Notes: generated by a model not told the origin, from the sequence alone. Numbered from the stretch's first letter, positions 16,323 through 25,162 are shown. The stretch is DNA of 35,159 bases from UBA1783 sp964449115 (GCA_964449115.1 CAYUXW010000017.1:1-35159); one strand, 5' to 3'. Translations and numbers: made by a program.

Positions 16323-16346
16323 AAAAGAAGCGAAATCGCTTCTTTT
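16323..16346. terminator. Bidirectional terminator between msrC and gdhA
   Basis: A 10-bp stem (AAAAGAAGCG against CGCTTCTTTT) with loop AAAT has A and T runs on its two sides. It serves the convergent gdhA gene and backs up the msrC terminator. Confidence 0.88.
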
Positions 16347-16367
16347 TTATCAGTTTCTAAGAACTAT

Positions 16368-17621
16368 TTAATACCATCCTCTTAGTTTCATTGCATCAGC
16401 TACCACCTTGATTGAATACATGTAGGCAGCTTCTCTCATTGAGATATCACTATATTCCTGGTATAGAGTCCATATATTCTCAAATGCTTTTCTCATTGCG
16501 GCTTTCTCTTCTATTAATACCTTTTCTTCACTCCAAGTGTAACCATATAAATTTTGTACCCACTCAAAATAAGAAACTGTCACACCGCCGGCATTGGTTA
16601 AAATATCAGGAGAAACAAAAATTCCTCTTTCCTTAAAGATTTTATCAGCCTCAATTGTTGTTGGACCATTGGCAGCTTCAATAACTGCCTTTGCCTTGAC
16701 TTTTTTGGCAGTTTCTTCATCAATAGCATTCTCAAGTGCAGCTGGAATTAAAAGATCCACATCTAATTTCCAAAAGTCAGCCATATCAATCACTTCAACA
16801 CCCTCAAACTGAGACAAGTTGTTGTTTGTTGTTTTAAATTTCATCAATGCTTCAATATCAATACCATCTGCATTATAAATCGCGTAGGCCTTTCCCTGAT
16901 AAAACTCCGCAATTGAGACAACTTTTATTTTTTCATCTTGAAGCGATTTACATGTAAAACTTCCTACATTGCCAAACCCCTGAACAGCAGCACTTGACTC
17001 CTCTGGTTTTTTATCTATTTTCTCTAAAAAACACTTGGCAATTTCAACAACTCCGACCCCCGTTGCCTGAGTTCTGCCTAGTGAGCCCCCCAGCGAAACA
17101 GGTTTACCTGTAATAATACCAGGTTCTTGATAACCTTTTATTTTCTCATACTCATCCAACATCCATGACATTATCTGAGCATTTGAACCAACATCAGGAG
17201 CTGGAATATCAATTCGATCACCTAAATATTTATAAGTCTTGTCTATGTAACCCCTTGCCAATTGTTCAAGTTCGTTTGATGATAATTCAAGTGGATTTAC
17301 ACTCACACCACCTTTACCACCACCATAAGGAAGTCCCACAACTCCACATTTAAAAGTCATAAAAATTGAAAGAGCCTTAACTTCATCTAAATCAACATCT
17401 TGATGGAAGCGAATACCACCCTTATAAGGCCCAACAGCATTATTATGCTGTGAGCGATAACCCTTGAAAGTCTTAATGGTGCCATCATCCATCTTAACAG
17501 GAATGCTGACCTCCAACACTCTTTGAGGTTCCTTTAAAAGCTCATAGACATCTTCTGATAATCCCAATTTATTAACCGCAATCCTGATTTGAGTTTGCGC
17601 ATTTTTTAACACTTCAGACAT
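16368..17621 (-). CDS. gdhA: Glutamate dehydrogenase (Glu/Leu/Phe/Val family)
   Basis: Interconverts glutamate and 2-oxoglutarate plus ammonia. Seen: GYRSQHNNAVGPYKGGIRFH with substrate Lys67, MTFKCGVVGLPYGGGKGG with Lys91 and catalytic Lys103, PAPDVGSNAQIMSWM with the catalytic Asp, the nucleotide-binding VQGFGNVGS, EAANGPTT and NAGGVTVSYFEW. At 417 residues it is the hexameric RocG/GudB-like class, usually NAD-linked and catabolic. AAGGAGG lies ahead of the ATG. It has its own promoter with a palindrome in the spacer. The coenzyme preference cannot be read reliably here. Confidence 0.95.
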   Translation of the reverse strand: MSEVLKNAQTQIRIAVNKLGLSEDVYELLKEPQRVLEVSIPVKMDDGTIKTFKGYRSQHNNAVGPYKGGIRFHQDVDLDEVKALSIFMTFKCGVVGLPYGGGKGGVSVNPLELSSNELEQLARGYIDKTYKYLGDRIDIPAPDVGSNAQIMSWMLDEYEKIKGYQEPGIITGKPVSLGGSLGRTQATGVGVVEIAKCFLEKIDKKPEESSAAVQGFGNVGSFTCKSLQDEKIKVVSIAEFYQGKAYAIYNADGIDIEALMKFKTTNNNLSQFEGVEVIDMADFWKLDVDLLIPAALENAIDEETAKKVKAKAVIEAANGPTTIEADKIFKERGIFVSPDILTNAGGVTVSYFEWVQNLYGYTWSEEKVLIEEKAAMRKAFENIWTLYQEYSDISMREAAYMYSIKVVADAMKLRGWY

Positions 17622-17684
17622 ATAAATCCTCCTTAATTATCTGGTTGAAACTGTCATTTATATCTTACACCAAAAGTGCAATAA

Positions 17685-17713
17685 ATTATAAGAAAACATT
17701 CGTTTTCAAGCAA
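17685..17713 (-). promoter_or_regulatory. gdhA promoter with palindrome in the spacer
   Basis: On the minus strand TTGCTT (17708-17713) and TATAAT (17685-17690) are 17 bp apart. The spacer is almost wholly filled by the perfect inverted repeat GAAAAC-n4-GTTTTC (17692-17707), a likely operator. Confidence 0.55.
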
Positions 17714-17720
17714 AGCCTGA

Positions 17721-17739
17721 GGTTTAATTTTATTAAACC
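17721..17739. terminator. Hairpin at the end of the thrCB operon
   Basis: GGTTTAAT and ATTAAACC form an 8-bp stem with a 3-nt loop, 4 nt past the stop of the ACT protein gene. No proper T tract follows on either strand, so termination would be weak. Confidence 0.5.
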
Positions 17740-17743
17740 CTTG

Positions 17744-18181
17744 TTATTCAAACGATATAAGTTTTACATCTTTAACCTGTTTTAAGGTTTTAAAATCTTT
17801 AATCAATTCATTCATACTTATATCTGCCTCTGTAATATCTATCGATATTATTACATTGGCGATTTCATTTACTGGTAGTGATTGAGATATTGTCAAAACG
17901 CTTATTTTATTATTTTTGATAATATTCAGCACACCTGACAAACTTCCTGGAAGATGAATCAAGTCGACACTTAAAATTGCTTTTTTTGTCAGTTGGCTTT
18001 CTTCCGGCAAAAATACATAATCTTTATATTTGTAATAGGTGCTTCTTGAAATACCCACAGCCTTAACAGCTTCACTGATATTGGGATACTTCTTTTCTTT
18101 CATTGCCTGATTTACTTCAATTACTTTTATAAAGTAATCTGGCAAGACCTTTTTATGGACTATCAGATAATCTTTAGACAT
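17744..18181 (-). CDS. pheB: HTH-ACT domain protein (PheB/UPF0735 type)
   Basis: A 145-residue protein with an N-terminal helix-turn-helix-like part (SEAVKAVGISRSTYYKYKD, about residues 36-54) and a C-terminal ACT domain (about 68-143; AILSVDLIHLPGSLSGVLNII is the amino-acid-binding strand-helix turn). It matches the UPF0735/PheB family, sometimes labelled chorismate mutase, but no mutase residues are apparent. It starts at the base next to the thrB stop with GGAGG upstream, so it is translated with the threonine genes. A threonine-sensing regulator is a reasonable inference. Confidence 0.85.
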   Translation of the reverse strand: MSKDYLIVHKKVLPDYFIKVIEVNQAMKEKKYPNISEAVKAVGISRSTYYKYKDYVFLPEESQLTKKAILSVDLIHLPGSLSGVLNIIKNNKISVLTISQSLPVNEIANVIISIDITEADISMNELIKDFKTLKQVKDVKLISFE

Positions 18182-19051
18182 TTATATTTCCTCCACTTCA
18201 ACTAATGAATTATGTATTCCGCAATCTAGCAGCTTCCAATTGTTTTTAGCTTTAGAAGCATTTATTTTCTTAGAAAAATATTCATCGTCTGATATTGTCA
18301 GACAGGTTGGACCTGAACCGCTGATCATAAATGTATAGGCACCTTTATTCAGACATTCCTGTTTCAGTAAATCGAAATCAGGTATCAATGTTTTTCTATA
18401 CGGTTCATGTATCCTGTCACTGTTTACTATTTTAAGAATGCTGTCATCTCCATCATTCAATGACAAGTAGAGACTGACAATCCTGGATAAATTAGAAACA
18501 GTATCTTCTTTTGAATATGAAGCAGGTAAAACTGATCTGGCCAGGCTTGTTGAAACTTCAAAATCAGGTATCAGCAAAGTAAATTTATATTTCTTATGAA
18601 CAGCTATTTTCTTTGTATAAGGAACCTCATCATGCATAAAACTGGAAGTAAGTCCACCAAAAATAGCCGGAGCGATATTGTCTGGATGTCCTTCTATAGC
18701 GGTGCATATTTGAAATATCTCCAAAATCGTCAGCTTGTTATCATTTAAATAGTTGGCAGCTACTGCCCCAGCTACTATTAACGAGGCACTGGAACCCAAT
18801 CCTCTGGCTATCGGAATCTTGGCTTCTATTTTCAGTTTGATATTTTTAAAAGTGTTTAATTTTTCATTTACCCTGTCAAAAGCTATCATGAATAGATTGT
18901 TTCTATTTTGATATTTTTTATCCACACCTTCTATCGATAGTTCATCACTTTCTTCTATATAGAAGGTATTGTAAATATTTAATGCTATACCTAAAGTATC
19001 AAAGCCTACTCCTAGATTGGCACTGGTTGCTGGCACCTTAATCTTAATCAT
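18182..19051 (-). CDS. thrB: Homoserine kinase
   Basis: GHMP kinase that phosphorylates homoserine, the penultimate step to threonine. VPATSANLGVGFDTLG opens the fold, IPIARGLGSSAS at residues 79-90 is the ATP-binding GHMP motif, EGHPDNIAPAIFGGL is motif 2, and MISGSGPTCLTIS is the C-terminal Gly-rich motif. The length of 289 residues is usual. It overlaps the end of thrC by 8 bp and is followed without a gap by the HTH-ACT gene. Confidence 0.96.
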   Translation of the reverse strand: MIKIKVPATSANLGVGFDTLGIALNIYNTFYIEESDELSIEGVDKKYQNRNNLFMIAFDRVNEKLNTFKNIKLKIEAKIPIARGLGSSASLIVAGAVAANYLNDNKLTILEIFQICTAIEGHPDNIAPAIFGGLTSSFMHDEVPYTKKIAVHKKYKFTLLIPDFEVSTSLARSVLPASYSKEDTVSNLSRIVSLYLSLNDGDDSILKIVNSDRIHEPYRKTLIPDFDLLKQECLNKGAYTFMISGSGPTCLTISDDEYFSKKINASKAKNNWKLLDCGIHNSLVEVEEI

Positions 19052-20519
19052 TTAATTCTCTTATCCTTTCAATTACATAATTTCTTCCTTCATCAATGCT
19101 TATGCTCTTATTGTGCAAAATTTCTAGCTTATTAATATCTTTTAAATTTGACGGAATTTCTTCTTTAGATATTTGTGCCAGTTTCTGCATTGCCAGTGTT
19201 TCGTCCTTTACATCTGCTTCAGTAATAGAGTTCAGTACACTATTTGGAAATTTAAAAGGTGAAGCAGTCGCAAGAATGATATTCTTATGATTATCTACAT
19301 ACTTGTGACTTGCATGATAAGCAATAGCAGTATGAGGGTCTATCAATCTGTTATCTTCACTAAATGCTTGGCATATTGCCTGACTGCACTTGCTTTCACT
19401 TACATATACCCCCACAAAAGACTCTTGTAATCTCTCTAGCATTTCTTTATCTATTTCATATCTTCCTTTTGTGCTCAGTTCATCCATGTATTGTTTTATT
19501 TTTTTATCGTCAAAATCACTTAACATAAACAATAGTCTTTCCAAATTGCTTGATATTAAGATATCCATAGAAGGAGACATGGTAGTATAAAATTTTCTAT
19601 TGATATCATAAATACCGGTATTGATAAAATCGACTAAAACATTGTTTTTATTAGAGGCACAGACCAGTTTATTTATTGGACAGCCAATTAATTTGGCAAT
19701 ATATCCCGCCAGGATATCTCCAAAATTTCCTGTTGGCACAACAAAATTCACTTTATCATTCAGCTTAATAACTTCATTTTTAACTAAGGTAATATAAGCT
19801 TTAAAATAGTAAACCACCTGTGGAATCAATCTTCCGATATTAATTGAATTGGCACTTGATAATTGAACATTTTTATAATCTTCACTTATCTGCTTATCTT
19901 CGTAGATAGCTTTTACAAGCCTTTGACAATCATCAAAATTTCCTGCGACAGATACAACATCAACATTATTTCCTGTTGTGGTATTCATCTGTCTTTCTTG
20001 AATCTCGCTTACTCCATCTTTGGGATAGAATACCGTAATATAGGTGTTTTTTACATTTTTAAAAGCTTCCAGTGCTGCTTTGCCTGTGTCTCCACTTGTC
20101 GCTGTTAGGATGTAGATTTTTTTGTTTTCAGCATAAGTTTTATAAGCTGTGCTTAATAGATGGGGAAGAATTGTCAAAGCTATATCTTTAAAGGCCGATG
20201 TTGGTCCATGATAAAGTTCCAATAAAAAGTCCTTTCCTATTTCAGTAACTAAAACAATATCGTCTGTATTAAATGAATCAGTATAGCCATTTATAACACA
20301 TGCTTTAATTTCTTTTTCAGTAAAATCATCAAAGATATTTGAAAGTATTAATATTGCTAACTGTTGATAATCTAAATCTAAACATTTGTTCAAGTCTATC
20401 TCAATGTCATCTAATTTTATAGGCGTGTAGAGACCGCCATCTTTTGCCAGGCCCTTAATTATGGCCTCTTTTGAAGAGACAACATTTTCTTTATTTCTTG
20501 TACTTACAAATATTTGCAT
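19044..20519 (-). CDS. thrC: Threonine synthase
   Basis: PLP enzyme converting phosphohomoserine to threonine. ELYHGPTSAFKDIAL carries the Schiff-base Lys111, TATSGDTGKAALEAF is the phosphate-binding loop, and VPTGNFGDILAGY contacts the cofactor. At 491 residues it is the longer class with an N-terminal STRNKENVVSSKEAI extension, as in E. coli and yeast-type enzymes. AAGGAGAA precedes the ATG. It leads the minus-strand threonine operon, and its promoter overlaps that of hom. Confidence 0.96.
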   Translation of the reverse strand: MQIFVSTRNKENVVSSKEAIIKGLAKDGGLYTPIKLDDIEIDLNKCLDLDYQQLAILILSNIFDDFTEKEIKACVINGYTDSFNTDDIVLVTEIGKDFLLELYHGPTSAFKDIALTILPHLLSTAYKTYAENKKIYILTATSGDTGKAALEAFKNVKNTYITVFYPKDGVSEIQERQMNTTTGNNVDVVSVAGNFDDCQRLVKAIYEDKQISEDYKNVQLSSANSINIGRLIPQVVYYFKAYITLVKNEVIKLNDKVNFVVPTGNFGDILAGYIAKLIGCPINKLVCASNKNNVLVDFINTGIYDINRKFYTTMSPSMDILISSNLERLLFMLSDFDDKKIKQYMDELSTKGRYEIDKEMLERLQESFVGVYVSESKCSQAICQAFSEDNRLIDPHTAIAYHASHKYVDNHKNIILATASPFKFPNSVLNSITEADVKDETLAMQKLAQISKEEIPSNLKDINKLEILHNKSISIDEGRNYVIERIRELND

Positions 20520-20529
20520 AAAATTCTCC

Positions 20530-20558
20530 TTGATTACATCCTGAAAGAATGATACTAT
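20530..20558 (+). promoter_or_regulatory. hom-lysC-asd promoter
   Basis: TTGATT (20530-20535) and TACTAT (20553-20558) are 17 bp apart, with TGA before the -10 making it extended. Initiation near 20565 leaves a leader of about 40 nt that includes a short AACAC/GTGTT hairpin. Confidence 0.7.
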
Positions 20559-20577
20559 GTTTCTAACACAAAAACAA
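20549..20577 (-). promoter_or_regulatory. thrC-thrB-pheB promoter
   Basis: On the minus strand TTGTTT (20572-20577) and TATCAT (20549-20554) are 17 bp apart. Its -10 overlaps the -10 of the divergent hom promoter by two bases, so the two should compete. Confidence 0.65.
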
Positions 20578-20605
20578 GTGTTTTCCCAGGAAGGACAGAA
20601 ATATT

Positions 20606-21751
20606 ATGAAAATTGCGTTATTAGGACATGGCAATGTCGGAAAAGGTGTATCAAGTATTATTGATAAAGGTAATACCAGCTTCACCAAACAACTGGAAAT
20701 TAAAAAAATCCTTGTTAAAGATGAAAGTGAAGCTATCGATGAAAGAATGGTTTTTAATATTGATGATGCCTTAGATGATGATATTGATGTGGTAGTTGAA
20801 TGTTTAGGAGGAATAGAGTTTCCTTTTCTCTGCATCTCTAAAGCCTTAAATATGAAAAAACATGTCGTTACCAGTAATAAAAAAGTTATGGCCACTCATT
20901 ATGAACAACTGGTTAGTTTGGCCAAGAAAAATGGTGTGAATATTATTTTCGAAGCCAGTGTTGGTGGAGGAATTCCAGTAATGTCCAATATCAGACATAC
21001 AAAAAGAATCGATGAAATCACCGATTTTATCGGAATATTCAATGGAACTACTAACTTTATCCTCTACAAGATGGCTAAAGAGAATAAAAGTTTTGATGAT
21101 GTACTACTTGAAGCTCAAAAACTAGGGTACGCAGAAAGCGACCCTGCTGATGATATCGATGGTCATGATGTAAGATATAAGTGTTGTCTGACCGGTAACA
21201 TGGTTTGGGACAGTTCTTTAAATCTGGATGATATTACCACTTTTGGTATCAGAACAGTTAGTCAAAGGGATATTGATTTTGGAAAAAGTCAGCAATCAAC
21301 GCTTAAACTCGTTGGCAGAGGTATAAAAAAAGATGGACATGTTCAGGTTTTTGTTTTACCAGAGTTTGTTTCCAATAATGATATCCTGGCTCATGTGCCT
21401 TTAAATTTAAATTGTATTGTCTTTAAAAGTGACAATCTGGGTGCGGCATCTTATATTGGACAAGGTGCTGGAACATTTCCTACCGCTCATGCAGTGGTTC
21501 AGGATATTGTTTCATTATTAAACAATGAAGATTTGAAAACCAATATTAATAACAAGGTTTTTATTGACAATAAGGAATATACCAGTCAGTTCTATGTGCG
21601 AACTGAAAACCTGAAATTTTTCAGTGATTGCATCTACAGGAAAATTGATTCGGATGTAATTATTACTGAACCTATGGATTTATTCACATTAAAAGATTTA
21701 ATCGAAAAAACAGCTGATAAAAATATCTTTGTAGCAGGAGTTTCATTATGA
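20606..21751 (+). CDS. hom: Homoserine dehydrogenase with shortened C-terminal domain
   Basis: Reduces aspartate semialdehyde to homoserine. The nucleotide-binding GHGNVGKG is at residues 8-15, catalytic Lys92 lies in TSNKKVMA, FNGTTNFILYKM and GYAESDPADDIDGHDVRYK (Lys192) form the active site. At 381 residues it is shorter than the 400-450 of ACT-bearing forms. After about residue 320 only some 60 residues remain (SQFYVRTE, then a few strands), too few for a full ACT domain, so threonine feedback may be weak or absent. GGAAGGA precedes the ATG. The stop overlaps lysC by 4 bp. Confidence 0.95.
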   Translation: MKIALLGHGNVGKGVSSIIDKGNTSFTKQLEIKKILVKDESEAIDERMVFNIDDALDDDIDVVVECLGGIEFPFLCISKALNMKKHVVTSNKKVMATHYEQLVSLAKKNGVNIIFEASVGGGIPVMSNIRHTKRIDEITDFIGIFNGTTNFILYKMAKENKSFDDVLLEAQKLGYAESDPADDIDGHDVRYKCCLTGNMVWDSSLNLDDITTFGIRTVSQRDIDFGKSQQSTLKLVGRGIKKDGHVQVFVLPEFVSNNDILAHVPLNLNCIVFKSDNLGAASYIGQGAGTFPTAHAVVQDIVSLLNNEDLKTNINNKVFIDNKEYTSQFYVRTENLKFFSDCIYRKIDSDVIITEPMDLFTLKDLIEKTADKNIFVAGVSL

Positions 21752-23085
21752 TAAAGGTAGTTAAATTTGGTGGCAGTTCACTGGCCAGCGCAAAACAGTT
21801 TAAAAAAGTAAAAAATATAATTGATAGTGATAAAGATAGAATTTTCATTGTCGCCAGTGCCTGTGGTAAAGCTGACAATGAAGACCATAAAGTTACTGAT
21901 TTGCTTTATCTATGTCATGCTCATATAAAATACGGAGTTCCTTACGATGATTTATTTAATATGATTTATGACAAGTATATGGGCATTAAAAAAGAACTGA
22001 ATTTAAAACTTGATTTAGAAAAAGAATTTAAAATTATCAGAGATTTGATGGATAAAGACATCAGCCTTGATTTTCTGGTTTCCAGAGGAGAATATTTGAC
22101 TGCCAAGTGTTTGGCTGAATATTTAAATGGACAATTTATCGATGCCAGTGAAGTTATTGAGTTCAATTACAATGGCAAAGTTAATTTTGAAAGAAGCGAA
22201 CAAAATTTAAGAAACAAGATAAAAAATGGCATGAGGATTGTAATCCCTGGTTTTTATGGTGCTTTACCTAATGGGGCCATAAAGGTAATGTCCAGGGGCG
22301 GAAGTGATATCAGCGCTTCTATAATAGCTAATCTTGTCAATGCGGATGTTTACGAAAACTGGACCGATGTTTCTGGTCTATTAACAGCTGATCCTAGAAT
22401 TGTAGATAATCCTAAAACCATTAACTATATTACCTATAGTGAACTTAGAGAACTTAGCTATATGGGAGCTAATGTACTTCATGATGAGGCAATATTTCCA
22501 GTAAGAGAAAAGAAAATTCCTATCAATATTAGAAATACCAACATACCTGAACATCCAGGCACTATGATTTTAAGTGACTGCAGTACACAGGATGCTATAG
22601 AACCACCACATTTTATTACTGGAATTTCTGGAAAGAAAAACTTTTCAGTCATTACCATCAGCAAGCCGCAGATTTCCAGCGAAATTGGTGGTCTAAGAAA
22701 AACATTACAGGTATTTGAAGATTTTAATGTTTCTGTTGAAAGTGTTCCTTCTGGTGTTGATTCATTCAGCGTAGTAGTTGAGACTGAAAAAATTGAAAAA
22801 GTACTTTATGAAGTTATTGCCAGATTAAAAAAGGATCTGGACTGTGATAATGTAACAGTTATCGATAAGATAGCTTTAATTGCTGTTGTAGGCAGAAGCA
22901 TGAAAAACAAACCTGGAATGTCAGGGCTGCTGTTTGGTGAGCTTGGTTTACATAATATTAATATCCGAATTATCAGCCAGGCAGCTGATGAGATTGATAT
23001 TATTATCGGTGTTGATAATACTGATTTTGAAAAAACAATCAGATGTATATACGATAAATTTATTAAAGGGAGCGATTCATTATGA
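21748..23085 (+). CDS. lysC: Aspartate kinase
   Basis: Phosphorylates aspartate, the entry step of the pathway. VVKFGGSSLA at residues 4-13 binds ATP phosphates; VIPGFYGALPNG, MSRGGSDISASIIA, TDVSGLLTADPRIV and ELSYMGANVLHDEAI are standard kinase motifs. The C terminus holds two ACT domains (GKKNFSVITISKP and IALIAVVGRSM), the usual allosteric part. At 445 residues it is a monofunctional enzyme. It overlaps hom upstream and asd downstream by 4 bp each, so all three are translated as a coupled set. Confidence 0.96.
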   Translation: MIKVVKFGGSSLASAKQFKKVKNIIDSDKDRIFIVASACGKADNEDHKVTDLLYLCHAHIKYGVPYDDLFNMIYDKYMGIKKELNLKLDLEKEFKIIRDLMDKDISLDFLVSRGEYLTAKCLAEYLNGQFIDASEVIEFNYNGKVNFERSEQNLRNKIKNGMRIVIPGFYGALPNGAIKVMSRGGSDISASIIANLVNADVYENWTDVSGLLTADPRIVDNPKTINYITYSELRELSYMGANVLHDEAIFPVREKKIPINIRNTNIPEHPGTMILSDCSTQDAIEPPHFITGISGKKNFSVITISKPQISSEIGGLRKTLQVFEDFNVSVESVPSGVDSFSVVVETEKIEKVLYEVIARLKKDLDCDNVTVIDKIALIAVVGRSMKNKPGMSGLLFGELGLHNINIRIISQAADEIDIIIGVDNTDFEKTIRCIYDKFIKGSDSL

Positions 23086-24065
23086 GAATAGGTATTTTAG
23101 GAGCTACTGGCGCAGTTGGCCAGCAGATGATGGAGTGTTTAGTTGAACAAGACATCAAGGTTGATGAACTCAGACTCATGGCCAGCCATAGAAGTGTTGG
23201 AAAAGAATTTGAGTTTAAAGGCGAAATGTTAAAAGTGATTGAAGCCAAGGAAGATAGTTTTGAAGGTTTGGATGTAGTATTGGGTGCTGCTGGTGGCAAA
23301 TCTTCAAAGTATTTTGCCCCATTTATAAAAAAAGCAGGAGCTGTATTAATTGATAACAGCAGTGCTTTTAGATTGAACGACGATGTTCCTTTGGTTATTC
23401 CCGAAATTAATGGTGAAGATGCAAAAAAGCATAATGGAATTATTGCCAATCCAAATTGCAGTACTATCATCGCTTTTATGGCATTGTATGGCATTAATAA
23501 AAAGTCAAAAATAACCAAGATGATTGCCAGTACCTATCAGGCTGTCAGCGGCGCTGGTATTGAGGGTGTCTATGAACTGGAAAATCAGGTTGAAGCACTG
23601 TTAAATGGTAAAGAAATAGAAACCAGTGTTTTTGCTCATCAGATTGCCTATAACTGTATTCCTTCAATTGGAGCATATTTGGAAAATGGTTTTACCGATG
23701 AAGAAATGAAAATGCAAAGCGAAGGAAGAAAAATCATGCATCTACCAGATTTAGATGTCACCTGTACCTGTGTCAGAGTTCCAATAATTAGAAGTCACAG
23801 TATTTCTATCAGTTTCGCTACTGCTGAGCCTTTAACAATTGAAGAAGTCAGAGAAGCTATTTCTAACAGCAAAGGTGTCAGATTAATGGATGATGGTCCA
23901 AACAATATCTATCCTATGCCTATAAGCACCAGTAATAATGATATCGTTGAAGTTGGAAGAATTAGAGAAGATAAGGTAATAGGTGGGTATTCATTATTCT
24001 GCAGCGGCGATCAAATTAGAAAAGGTGCCGCAAGTAATACAGTAGCCATAATCAAGTGTCTGTAA
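23082..24065 (+). CDS. asd: Aspartate-semialdehyde dehydrogenase
   Basis: Reduces aspartyl phosphate to the semialdehyde. GILGATGAVGQQM binds NADP, NPNCSTII carries the nucleophile Cys126, QAVSGAG follows it, and RVPIIRSHS holds the catalytic His near residue 240. Its 327 residues match the bacterial form. It is the last gene of hom-lysC-asd. No dap or lysA gene follows, so the operon is built for homoserine and threonine. Confidence 0.97.
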   Translation: MRIGILGATGAVGQQMMECLVEQDIKVDELRLMASHRSVGKEFEFKGEMLKVIEAKEDSFEGLDVVLGAAGGKSSKYFAPFIKKAGAVLIDNSSAFRLNDDVPLVIPEINGEDAKKHNGIIANPNCSTIIAFMALYGINKKSKITKMIASTYQAVSGAGIEGVYELENQVEALLNGKEIETSVFAHQIAYNCIPSIGAYLENGFTDEEMKMQSEGRKIMHLPDLDVTCTCVRVPIIRSHSISISFATAEPLTIEEVREAISNSKGVRLMDDGPNNIYPMPISTSNNDIVEVGRIREDKVIGGYSLFCSGDQIRKGAASNTVAIIKCL

Positions 24066-24142
24066 TTGTTGTTTTTGTATTATCACACAATTTCACACTA
24101 TGATTTGATTATTTTTCGCATCATAGCTAGTATCATATGCTT

Positions 24143-24163
24143 ACAAGTAGTAGAACTACTTGT
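24143..24163 (+). repeat. Perfect 9-bp hairpin after asd
   Basis: ACAAGTAGT and ACTACTTGT flank a 3-nt loop AGA. The following bases are pyrimidine-rich but not a T tract. It may help end or stabilise the asd transcript; the main terminator comes 45 bp later. Confidence 0.5.
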
Positions 24164-24206
24164 CCATATATCCTTTCTATTTCAAAGATATTTTATCCCC
24201 CAAAAG

Positions 24207-24228
24207 AAAAGCAGGTCATCCTGCTTTT
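24207..24228. terminator. Bidirectional terminator between asd and the unknown minus-strand gene
   Basis: AAAAGCAGG pairs with CCTGCTTTT around a TCAT loop, flanked by A-rich and T-rich sides. It serves both convergent genes. Confidence 0.9.
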
Positions 24229-24232
24229 TCTT

Positions 24233-25027
24233 TTACATATTAAACAATTTGAAGTAAGGAATTATCGGAAGCTCATTTACATAACTCTTCGCAAAAGCTC
24301 TTTGCTGAGACAGATTAGAAAAATGCCTTTCATTTAAAAGGTGTTTATTCGACATATATCTGACATACAGAGCTTTTTTGATAATGAAGACTCTACCAAC
24401 AGCTTCATCAATATAAGCTTTTCTATTATCTGTTGATAATGGGGAAATTATTTTTACTGTTTCATCAAAAATATTCTGACATATTTTAATGCACTGCTCT
24501 TTCATTAAATCAACATCGCTGATATATTTGCTGTCAAGATTTTTCTGAATTGTTAACAGTGAATCTTTTTTTGTGGAAATGTTTTTAAACGTGTCAATAA
24601 CTTCATCGCTGTTTTCATCAGTAAGATGCATCGAGATCAGATCATCTTTATGATTTTCAAAGTAATTATCTGTTTCTGTTAAAGATAAAAACATTCCTTT
24701 AGCTTCAATATAATTGTTTTGATTAATTATCAATGCCCTTTGAACCTCACTTTGTTTCCAATAAATAATGTACGGAACTTTAAGAGTATTGTCATCAATT
24801 TTGCCAGCATCTTTGTAGCCAATCTTTTTATTGGCGATTAAAGCCAGATTGAATTTTAAACCATAATTGGTATAGACATATAATTCTTTATTTTCAAGTA
24901 ACAGTTTCTCAAATACTTTTCTATTTTCCTCTTCAGGATAGATTTTCAAATAATCTTCAAGCAATCCATTAAAACTTGTCAAAGAGTCAAATTGTCCATA
25001 ACTGTTTAAAAAATCATAAATAGCCAT
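24233..25027 (-). CDS. Unrecognised soluble protein
   Basis: A 264-residue protein of no family I recognise. It has no signal peptide or membrane helix. It is rich in Lys, Asn, Asp and Tyr with mixed charge, and the helix-rich middle (about residues 130-215) suggests an all-alpha region. The ATG at 25027 has AAGGAGA 7 nt upstream, and a promoter lies behind it, so expression as a single gene is likely. It stands divergent from rsmG, in the place where mnmG is often found. Codon use matches its neighbours, so recent transfer is not indicated. Confidence 0.75.
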   Translation of the reverse strand: MAIYDFLNSYGQFDSLTSFNGLLEDYLKIYPEEENRKVFEKLLLENKELYVYTNYGLKFNLALIANKKIGYKDAGKIDDNTLKVPYIIYWKQSEVQRALIINQNNYIEAKGMFLSLTETDNYFENHKDDLISMHLTDENSDEVIDTFKNISTKKDSLLTIQKNLDSKYISDVDLMKEQCIKICQNIFDETVKIISPLSTDNRKAYIDEAVGRVFIIKKALYVRYMSNKHLLNERHFSNLSQQRAFAKSYVNELPIIPYFKLFNM

Positions 25028-25051
25028 CCTAGAATCTCCTTAAGTAAACAT

Positions 25052-25080
25052 ATCTTAATATAATTAACAAAAACTGTAAA
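25052..25080 (-). promoter_or_regulatory. Promoter of the unknown gene at 24233-25027
   Basis: On the minus strand TTTACA (25075-25080) and TAAGAT (25052-25057) are 17 bp apart. Confidence 0.5.
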
Positions 25081-25117
25081 CTTTGCATTTTTAGTACAAT
25101 AATTGCTGATTTTTTTG

Positions 25118-25123
25118 TATAAT
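25118..25123 (+). promoter_or_regulatory. -10 box for the rsmG-noc-parA-parB operon
   Basis: A consensus TATAAT follows a T run, about 40 nt before the rsmG start. No convincing -35 is seen at the right distance. Confidence 0.55.
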
Positions 25124-25162
25124 CAATATTGAACGAAGATAAAAGGGAAAGGATAAATATTA

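Noticed and set aside
24066..24257. Small plus-strand open frames after asd
   Set aside because: They run through hairpins and the terminator, have no ribosome binding site, and show low-complexity composition.
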